A stretch of DNA of 12,486 nt from an uncultured Erysipelotrichaceae bacterium. Lineage in GTDB: Bacteria; Bacillota_I; Bacilli_A; Erysipelotrichales; Erysipelotrichaceae. The position numbers and the translations under genes were made by a program. The stretch is taken from positions 1 to 12,486 of the forward strand of contig CALEMD010000199.1 in NCBI GenBank assembly GCA_937902945.1. The letters run 5' to 3'. The notes under the pieces were generated by a model. The model was not told where the DNA came from. It did not search any database and saw only the letters and a list, made by a program, of their open reading frames with translations. Below, one piece after another: positions 6,312 through 12,486 of this stretch (positions are counted from its first letter, which is position 1; every line of letters starts with the position of its first letter).

Positions 6312-6647
6312 TCAATATTCGTCTTCGCTTTTTACAGGCAGATCCGGTCCATCATCTTCATCTGTATCTGGCATTTCATCATCATCCACATCCAGATCTT
6401 CAGTTGATATATGAACTTCATCAAACTTGCGGCGGCTTCTCAGATCCCATTTATTGCCTTTCAGGGATGCAAAGCGGTTATCAAGCATCAATTCTGAGTA
6501 GAACTGTGCTTTCTTCTTGCTCAGTTTCTCTGGCGGAATATCCATGGTCTTTGCGACTTCCTGCCATAAACGTGCAAATTCAATTTCTTTCTTTCGTTTG
6601 CTCATGCAGTGGAATGCTGCGTCTGTCATCGTCTGATTATTTGTCAT
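6312..6647 (-). CDS. rpoE: DNA-directed RNA polymerase delta subunit
   Basis: Delta is a small Firmicutes-specific RNA polymerase subunit that speeds enzyme recycling and alters promoter selectivity. The 111 residues have the right two-part build: a HARE-HTH fold at about 5-72 with the conserved run FARLWQEVAKTM, KKKAQFYSELMLDNRFASL and KWDLRS, then an acidic tail at 83-111 in which 16 of 29 residues are Asp or Glu. The tail is much shorter than in Bacillus subtilis delta, whose full protein is about 173 residues. The gene lies 12 bases after argS; its ribosome binding site GAGG (6658-6661) uses bases of the argS TGA, so the two are probably coupled. A terminator follows at once. In Bacillus, rpoE is also near argS, ywiB and fbaA, which supports the call. 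Confidence 0.88.
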   Translation of the reverse strand: MTNNQTMTDAAFHCMSKRKKEIEFARLWQEVAKTMDIPPEKLSKKKAQFYSELMLDNRFASLKGNKWDLRSRRKFDEVHISTEDLDVDDDEMPDTDEDDGPDLPVKSEDEY

Positions 6648-6659
6648 TTCTCTTTTTCC

Positions 6660-8306
6660 TCACATCTGTTCGGGTGCACTTACACCAATACAGTACAGGG
6701 CATTTCTGATCGTGATCTGACATGCTTTTACAAGTCCGACACGCTGTGCGCTCAATGCTGGGTTTTCAGGATCAATAACCTTGCTTTCGTTATAGAAACT
6801 ATGGAAGGTAGACGCTAGACGGGAAATATAATTTACCATCTTATGCGGCATACGGGATGCTGCTGCATCAGCTACAACTGACGGGAACTCATTGATTTCC
6901 TTCAGCAGTGTCATCTCTTTTGCAGTAGTTATTAAACCATAGTTTTCAGCATTGTCAATATCTCCTGCTGAACGAAGTATGGAACTCATTCTTGCATGAG
7001 CATACTGCGCGTAATAAACAGGGTTCTCATTGTTCTGCTTAACTGCCAGATCCAGATCGAAATCCATCTGCGTGTCACCTGCTCTAGATGCAAAGTACCA
7101 GCGTACAGCATCTGTTCCTGCTTCATCAAGAAGATCTCTGAGGGCTACAGCCTTGCCGCTGCGCTTAGACAGTTTGAATTCCTCGCCGTCCTTGATCATT
7201 CTAGCCATCTGAATGATATCAACCTGCAGTTTATTGTCCTCATAGCCTAAAGCCCTTATAGCAGCCTTTAAACGCGGTATATAGCCATGATGGTCAGCAC
7301 CCAATAGATCAACCAGTTCATCAAACCCACGATCGAGCTTATCCAGATGATAGGCAATATCCGGCATCAGATATGTATAGGAACCATCACTCTTGACAAG
7401 TACACGATCCTTATCATCATTGAACTCTGTAGTCTTCAGCCAAAGAGCTCCTTCTGATTCATATGTATATCCCTTTTCTTTCAGTGTGGCCAATGCTTTT
7501 TCAACAAGACCTCTGTCACGGATATCCTGCTCACTTGTGAATACATCAAACTCACAGCGGAATTCCTTCAGATCTGTCTTCAGCTTTTCCAGTTCTGCCT
7601 TCAGACCATACTCTCTGAAAAAAGCCAGACTCTCTTCTTTAGCCATGGATGCATAGCGATCGCCATACTCTTCTTGGATTCTCTTAGCAATAACAACAAG
7701 ATCCTCACCATGATATCCATTCTCCGGCACTTCTGCATCAGTGCTATACAGCTGCAGATATCTAGCCTGCAGAGACAAAGCCATCATGCCGATCTGATTG
7801 CCGGCATCATTGACATAGTATTCACGGGTCACATCATATCCCGCCATCTTCATCATGCGGGTAACACTGTCACCCATTGCTGCACCTCTAGCATGACCTG
7901 GATGCAGATCCCCTGTAGGATTGGCAGATACATACTCCACATCTACCTTCAGATGCTTTCCTGCTTCGCTCTTGCCGTAATTCTCATTTCCCGCAAGCAC
8001 TTTAGTTATAATTGTCTGCAGACTGTCCTGTTTCATGAACAGATTCAAAAAGCCAGGACCGGCTATCTCCATATGATCAGCCCCAACTGCATCACAGTTG
8101 AAGTTATCCATCAGTTTCTGTGCTGCTTCCACTGGTTTCAAACCAGCCTGCTTGCATAAACGCATAGCCAGGTTAGCCGCATAGTCACCATGTGCCTTGT
8201 CTTTCGGCAATGCAATCACGATTGTGGCCGGATCTACCTCTGCAGAAAAAGCCTTGTATGCTGCCTCTGCAAACTCTTTTTTCAGTCTATCTTCTATTTC
8301 ACTCAT
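6660..8306 (-). CDS. argS: Arginyl-tRNA synthetase
   Basis: This class I synthetase charges tRNA-Arg with arginine in the cytosol. The 548 residues comprise the N-terminal tRNA-binding Add-1 domain (about 1-105), the Rossmann catalytic core starting with EYVSANPTGDLHPGHARG (HIGH-type motif HPGH at 135-138), the KMSKS-type loop FKLSKRSGKA (377-386), and a helical DALR anticodon-binding domain from about residue 425 to the end, finishing with the family-typical APEQM. Length and motifs are complete. The ATG overlaps the stop of the upstream DUF1934 gene by eight bases and has GGGAG seven bases before it. No T-box leader is present: the operon promoter lies only a few bases before the upstream gene, so arginine-dependent control by a T-box is not supported. 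Confidence 0.96.
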   Translation of the reverse strand: MSEIEDRLKKEFAEAAYKAFSAEVDPATIVIALPKDKAHGDYAANLAMRLCKQAGLKPVEAAQKLMDNFNCDAVGADHMEIAGPGFLNLFMKQDSLQTIITKVLAGNENYGKSEAGKHLKVDVEYVSANPTGDLHPGHARGAAMGDSVTRMMKMAGYDVTREYYVNDAGNQIGMMALSLQARYLQLYSTDAEVPENGYHGEDLVVIAKRIQEEYGDRYASMAKEESLAFFREYGLKAELEKLKTDLKEFRCEFDVFTSEQDIRDRGLVEKALATLKEKGYTYESEGALWLKTTEFNDDKDRVLVKSDGSYTYLMPDIAYHLDKLDRGFDELVDLLGADHHGYIPRLKAAIRALGYEDNKLQVDIIQMARMIKDGEEFKLSKRSGKAVALRDLLDEAGTDAVRWYFASRAGDTQMDFDLDLAVKQNNENPVYYAQYAHARMSSILRSAGDIDNAENYGLITTAKEMTLLKEINEFPSVVADAAASRMPHKMVNYISRLASTFHSFYNESKVIDPENPALSAQRVGLVKACQITIRNALYCIGVSAPEQM

Positions 8307-8685
8307 CTTTAACTCCCTTCAATTGCCATACCAAACGCTGATGTGTTACTTCTCTTCCATCTTCAAAGATACTGTACTGCACCATCCAAACTTCATCATT
8401 CTGATAGTATTCTTCTATCTCTGTTTCAAGTTCCATAATGCCATAGGGGCTGATAATTCTGCTCTTCCCTCTGCCATCCAGCGGAAGAATTGTTTTACTC
8501 TTTATATCCGCATGTCTTTCAAGAATAATCTGATCTTTTTCAAACGCAATTTCATGCCTTACAGAAGGGTTATTCAATTCTTGATACGTCAATGTATCAT
8601 TCAGCAGAAAACCTTTGCCGTCCGCAAGAACTGTCGTCTTCTTTTCGTCATAATCATACTGTGTCAGTCGAATTCGTATTTCCAT
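8299..8685 (-). CDS. DUF1934 family protein (YwiB-like)
   Basis: This 128-residue soluble protein has alternating strand patterns over its whole length, as expected for a small lipocalin-like beta barrel, and resembles the DUF1934/YwiB family. Useful marks are the N-terminal strand MEIRIRLTQYD, the ISPYGIMELETEI segment (about 77-89) and a final strand THQRLVWQLKG. No signal peptide or catalytic motif is visible, and the molecular role of the family is unknown. Its place directly before argS, with an 8-base overlap, is the same as for ywiB in Bacillus and strengthens the family call. It is the first gene of the operon, behind a consensus promoter, but has no recognisable ribosome binding site: the bases before the ATG read TAACTGATT. 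An in-frame TAA just upstream excludes a longer version. Confidence 0.82.
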   Translation of the reverse strand: MEIRIRLTQYDYDEKKTTVLADGKGFLLNDTLTYQELNNPSVRHEIAFEKDQIILERHADIKSKTILPLDGRGKSRIISPYGIMELETEIEEYYQNDEVWMVQYSIFEDGREVTHQRLVWQLKGVKDE

Positions 8686-8705
8686 AATCAGTTATATACG
8701 TATGC

Positions 8706-8733
8706 ATTATATCCGAGAAATGCGGCTTGTCAA
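8706..8733 (-). promoter_or_regulatory. Consensus sigma-A promoter of the ywiB-like/argS/rpoE operon
   Basis: On the minus strand a perfect TTGACA (8728-8733) and a perfect TATAAT (8706-8711) are 16 bases apart. The expected RNA start is near 8699, leaving a leader of only about 14 bases before the ATG at 8685. Confidence 0.88.
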
Positions 8734-8775
8734 CATACAGAATCAAGCATAAATACAGCACTTTTCGATAATCAT

Positions 8776-8814
8776 TCAAAATAAAAGCAAGTTCGCTTTA
8801 TGCGGACCTGCTTT
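8776..8814 (-). terminator. Intrinsic terminator of the surface-protein gene
   Basis: On the minus strand AAAGCAGGTCCGC (8802-8814) pairs with GCGAACTTGCTTT (8784-8796) over a 5-base loop. There is one mismatch and one G-U pair in 13, and a T-rich tail (TTTTATTTTG) follows. It starts 18 bases after the stop at 8833 and separates this gene from the argS operon promoter. Confidence 0.88.
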
Positions 8815-8832
8815 CCTGCATCTTATGAATTG

Positions 8833-11800
8833 TCATTCAGCCTTCGTCTTGCTTCTCTTCCTGTAATAGAGATATCCAGCACCTATAGCAATCACTAGGA
8901 TATTCCACCACAGATTATAATTCTTCAGTGTTTTCTCTGTCTTGTTTCTTTCAAGCAGCGCTTCTGCTTTTGCACTTGCGGCAGATTGATCACCTGTATC
9001 AACCGATGTGTTCTTAGTTCCGCTATTGTTTTTAGCAAAGACTACATGAATCGTATGATCTGCATCTATACGCTTGATTGCATAGTACGTAACCGCACCA
9101 ATTGATTTGCCATCTACCAATACATCTTTCACATGATAGCCTCTGTTGGCTGTAAAGCGATATTCAATTGTTGAATACCAATAGTACTGATTCCACGCAT
9201 CTGCATTGACACTGCCGCCTAGAGTATGCGTAATGCCAACATTCAGATAGCCTTCCTGCCAAGTGCCTGTCGAGGAAGAATTTGAGCTGTCCGGAGCAGA
9301 TGTTATTGCGGCAAAAGGAGTTGCGGCATTCAGCAGCATAAATGTTGAGAAGTCTCTCGTCTTCAGACGCAATGCACGGCAGTTTACAATTCCATCTTCT
9401 GTCTCTTTCTGCATTGAGATAATTTCAGGAATATATAAACTGAGTTTTCCTTCATGTACAGATGCTACTGCAAAATACTGTTCATCCATATACTCAGGTA
9501 TTTCAATAAGGATTTCAATATCACTGTTCAAATGAGTCAGCTGTTTCCTGTTGCCTGTATCATTCTTTGGATACGCAAACAGACTGATATCAAGAATCAT
9601 TCCCGGTTCAATATTTGGCATAACACGTAGCAATTCATTCAGATCTGCTTCCTGTGCTTCACTCAGATTGGCAGTGATGTCTCTGATCTTCAGCTGCAGT
9701 ATCAGTGGATTCTCTTCATTTAACACATTGATCAATGAAGCTGGGATAAGACCCTTTGCGGCTTCTTCAACTCCATTCTGCTTGATCAGATTTGGAATCT
9801 CTGCCTGATCAATATCCGAAAGAACTTTATAGCCCTTATACTGCTGATATGCATTCATCAGCATATTGAATTTATCCATGTATTCTGCAATCATGCTCAT
9901 TTCAACTTGATTCAGACTCTGGTATGCACTCAGTACGGCATTAAGTTTTGCGATGATTGCTGCATTGATTTCTTCTGCCTTCAGAGTATCAGGCAATGCA
10001 TCTATAGCCGCGATGAAGTCTGTGACGTCATTGCTTGCACCATCTATTTTCGATATGCCTATTGTAATGTTCTTCCCATCAACCGCATTGACCAATTCTG
10101 CTTTGACAGCTGAATTATCAATGGCATCTTTCTGAGTCAGAGTTATCGTTCCGTCGTTTGCAATAGACAGTGATGCAATAGAATACATCGTATCTGCACC
10201 TGCAGACAGAGTGATCTTTATCGAATATGTTCCTTCTTTCAGATTCTTAATTGTAACTGATCCATTTTCAGCAGTCTTCTGTGCAACCTCTTTACTGCCC
10301 TGCATTACAGTGACAAGCGCTGTCTTCATTACCGACCAGTCATTAGTCAGATTCACCTGTACATCGATTCCCTTATCTGCAGTGATGTCTGCAATGGTAT
10401 GTTCTGTATCATCTTTGCTGACAGCAGCTATAGATACTGTGCCGCCATTCTCTCCGAATATATCTGCCTGAGCACTGTAGCTGACACCTGCCTCTAATCC
10501 TTCTGCAGAATACTCTCCAATATCATTGGTATATGCAGCTGCCTTCAAAACATTGTCCTTATAGTAACGAATCACAGAATTTGCTTTTGCTGGCTGTCCA
10601 TCTGTCTGCAGCAGTCTGCCTTGGTACAGAGTGCCATTTTGCATCTGGATGTCAGCAGTGCCTGAAACGATCAGACCAGCAGAATCCAATGTAAAGTGCG
10701 TTGTACCAGCATTTGTTCCTTTTACCGCAGAAGCATAATATACACCTGCTCCAAACCCTGGAATATCATAGCTTCCTAAAGAATCACTGACGGTTGTGCT
10801 GACTGTCTTGCCAGCAGCGTTCTTGATGACAACTGTGGCATCTTTAATCAAAGTGGTTGCATTGTTGACAGTCATCGTAACTTTTCCACTCAATAAGATA
10901 GAAGGATCAAGATTGATTGTTCCTGTTACAAGTTCATACTCCTGCGGTGTATCTTCATTCGGCAGCTTTTCTGTTTTCAGTACGGTTGTAACAGAACCCG
11001 CACCATCTCCTGCAATGACTGTATACTCAGTATCCGCAAGCAATCCGCCAATCTCAAAGCGGCCGCTATTGATTGTCTTAGTGCTGGCAATCAGATTGGA
11101 TGTGCCTTTTTCATAGATCTTGACTGTTACACTGTTTCTAGCCGGTTTCACATAACCAATAGCTAAGTTTCCAGCAGCGATCGTCATATCTCCACTCTGT
11201 GTAGCACCAGAAGAAACGCTTAGGTTCTTTGTTGCAGAGAGAACATCTGCCTGTCCTTCATGATAGTTGCTTACTAGCAGATACTTCCCATTTGCTTCCG
11301 CATATGTATAATATTTGCCTGCAGAATCGGTCGTGATAGTCTGTGTAACGTTGCCGTCAGCATCTTTGATGTATACGATGGCTCCACTGACAGGATTTCC
11401 ATTGATATTTGTGATAGTTCCCTTGATTGCCGGCTTCAGACGAATTGGATTGCTTACACCCGTCATGCTCGCAACAGGGAATCCTGTAACAGCAACTGTC
11501 TCTAGGTATTCCTGCGTCTTCTTGTCATTCTCTGCATACAGTTTATACGTAACGCCTTCCTTCGAAACACCCTGCAGTGCGAACATGCCATACGCATTTG
11601 TCAGTGTCTCAGCAGCTGTATTTCCATTTGCTGTCTGCAATTGAACAGTTGCATTTTCAGCACTTCTTGAATAGAAATCAACCACCTTGTTATCTGATGA
11701 CAATAAGAGAACACTGCCATTTACTAAGGAGAAATCTGCCTCGCCGGTAATCGTTCCATCTCCATTTTCATGACTGTCAAATATTATCTTCTGCCAGCAG

Positions 11801-12486
11801 GATGAATCCGCATTATATGCAATTGCATATGCACTGTCATCCTTCACGCCAGCCGCATCATAGTATCTATATCCATATGAATCCACAAAAGTACTCAGTT
11901 GAACCTCGGTATCCTCAATCAGTTTCTCATTATAGACATGAATTCCCGTTAGGTTTGTATTGCTTTCTCCACTGATTAAGCGTCCGCTTTGCAATGAAGT
12001 TGGTATTGTATCAATCACTCTTGCGGATCCATCCTCATTGGTTATGATATCCAGTTTCCCTGTATGTGATAAGGAACCGGATTTATCTTTTGCTCGGACA
12101 GACAGTATATAATTGCCAAACTGAACGTTTTCAATTGTAAAGCTGCCATCAGAATTGATAGCCTTCTGATAGACTGTATCTCCATCTAAGCTCTTAACAA
12201 ATACTGTTCCTGTCATTGTTCCATTTGCGGCAAACTGCCCGCTGATTGACGTTGTTGCAATAATCTGCATTTGGGTATCAACAGATGCTGTATCCGTGCG
12301 GGAGATTGTAACCACACCGGTTTTATGATCTTCTGAAACAGTATACTTGACGCCTTTCAGTGTTTCAGCCCCTGCTGTGATAACGGTTTGCGTATCATCA
12401 TTCAGTTTAAATGAATCTGGCAGTACAAAGCCCGCAGCTGCTGTCAGTTTATAGTTGATGCTTCCTGGCTGTGTAGGATCCTTAGG
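8833..12486 (-). CDS. Large multi-repeat surface protein, C-terminal part (start outside window)
   Basis: The frame is open from the right edge to the TAA-type stop region at 8833, giving 1217 visible residues; the GTG at 12315 is only an internal codon. Counting from the edge, about seven carboxypeptidase-regulatory/Ig-like beta-sandwich repeats lie near 89-135, 278-321, 354-407, 442-497, 532-592, 619-677 and 707-762, each with a strand, a turn such as DSAGKY or SDGSF, and a G-Y closing strand. A helical module follows (819-892), then a beta domain ending DFSTFMLLNA (about 988-1054), a GY-type repeat with VKDVLVDGKSIGAVTYY and DADHTIHVVFA (1083-1152), and an anchor: SVDTGD, a charged helix, a membrane segment at 1190-1208 and a KRSKTK tail. 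It is probably held on the outer face of the cell as an adhesin-like stalk. No enzyme domain is visible; the ligand and the missing N-terminus are unknown. It is closed by its own terminator. Confidence 0.8.
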   Translation of the reverse strand, partial: PKDPTQPGSINYKLTAAAGFVLPDSFKLNDDTQTVITAGAETLKGVKYTVSEDHKTGVVTISRTDTASVDTQMQIIATTSISGQFAANGTMTGTVFVKSLDGDTVYQKAINSDGSFTIENVQFGNYILSVRAKDKSGSLSHTGKLDIITNEDGSARVIDTIPTSLQSGRLISGESNTNLTGIHVYNEKLIEDTEVQLSTFVDSYGYRYYDAAGVKDDSAYAIAYNADSSCWQKIIFDSHENGDGTITGEADFSLVNGSVLLLSSDNKVVDFYSRSAENATVQLQTANGNTAAETLTNAYGMFALQGVSKEGVTYKLYAENDKKTQEYLETVAVTGFPVASMTGVSNPIRLKPAIKGTITNINGNPVSGAIVYIKDADGNVTQTITTDSAGKYYTYAEANGKYLLVSNYHEGQADVLSATKNLSVSSGATQSGDMTIAAGNLAIGYVKPARNSVTVKIYEKGTSNLIASTKTINSGRFEIGGLLADTEYTVIAGDGAGSVTTVLKTEKLPNEDTPQEYELVTGTINLDPSILLSGKVTMTVNNATTLIKDATVVIKNAAGKTVSTTVSDSLGSYDIPGFGAGVYYASAVKGTNAGTTHFTLDSAGLIVSGTADIQMQNGTLYQGRLLQTDGQPAKANSVIRYYKDNVLKAAAYTNDIGEYSAEGLEAGVSYSAQADIFGENGGTVSIAAVSKDDTEHTIADITADKGIDVQVNLTNDWSVMKTALVTVMQGSKEVAQKTAENGSVTIKNLKEGTYSIKITLSAGADTMYSIASLSIANDGTITLTQKDAIDNSAVKAELVNAVDGKNITIGISKIDGASNDVTDFIAAIDALPDTLKAEEINAAIIAKLNAVLSAYQSLNQVEMSMIAEYMDKFNMLMNAYQQYKGYKVLSDIDQAEIPNLIKQNGVEEAAKGLIPASLINVLNEENPLILQLKIRDITANLSEAQEADLNELLRVMPNIEPGMILDISLFAYPKNDTGNRKQLTHLNSDIEILIEIPEYMDEQYFAVASVHEGKLSLYIPEIISMQKETEDGIVNCRALRLKTRDFSTFMLLNAATPFAAITSAPDSSNSSSTGTWQEGYLNVGITHTLGGSVNADAWNQYYWYSTIEYRFTANRGYHVKDVLVDGKSIGAVTYYAIKRIDADHTIHVVFAKNNSGTKNTSVDTGDQSAASAKAEALLERNKTEKTLKNYNLWWNILVIAIGAGYLYYRKRSKTKAE

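Noticed and set aside
8197..8784. Long plus-strand open frame opposite argS and the DUF1934 gene
   Set aside because: It is antisense to two clear genes and a consensus promoter, has no family-like motifs, and has no ribosome binding site.
8686..8832. T-box or other riboswitch ahead of the argS operon
   Set aside because: The promoter leaves only about 14 leader bases, and the only strong hairpin here belongs to the terminator of the neighbouring gene.
12313..12315. GTG as the start of the large surface protein
   Set aside because: The same frame stays open for 57 more codons to the window edge with similar composition, and there is no signal peptide or ribosome binding site at the GTG.

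Overview
The window looks like chromosome of a low-to-moderate GC Firmicute. The best guess is a gut or oral member of the Erysipelotrichales; this rests on gene content and order, not on a database match. The clues are the overlapping group II ECF transporter genes followed by truA, and a DUF1934 gene (ywiB-like) next to argS and the RNA polymerase delta subunit with fructose-bisphosphate aldolase after them, a neighbourhood also seen in Bacillus. UGG is used for Trp and UGA ends several genes, so the code is standard.

Layout from left to right. Positions 9-3909, minus strand, form one tightly packed operon read ecfA1 > ecfA2 > ecfT > truA > HAD-phosphatase fragment, with every start overlapping the preceding stop. 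The three Ecf proteins make the energising module for vitamin and metal uptake; no substrate-binding S component is encoded here. TruA carries an unusual C-terminal extension of about 109 residues. The HAD gene stops after 128 codons, about half the length of its family, right at the window edge.

Positions 4009-5271, plus strand, hold a lone multi-pass membrane protein of the PIG-V-like mannosyltransferase type. It is divergent from the Ecf operon, with two face-to-face TATAAT boxes in the short gap, and convergent with the aldolase gene across a shared terminator.

Positions 5319-8733, minus strand, are housekeeping. A near-perfect sigma-A promoter drives ywiB-like > argS > rpoE (delta), which end at a hairpin terminator. 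The class II aldolase gene fba follows with its own candidate promoter, strong ribosome binding site and two inverted repeats that could be operators.

Positions 8833-12486, minus strand, are the 3' part of a large surface protein with about seven beta-sandwich repeats, a helical module, a GY-type repeat and a C-terminal membrane anchor. Its reading frame stays open to the right edge, so its start lies outside.

Most of the window is ordinary core genome. The parts that merit a second look are the TruA extension, the inverted repeats before fba, the SD-less leader of the ywiB-like gene, the broken HAD gene and the unusual anchor of the surface protein. I see no CRISPR array, insertion sequence, tRNA, rRNA or phage genes. 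No gap between genes exceeds 150 bases.
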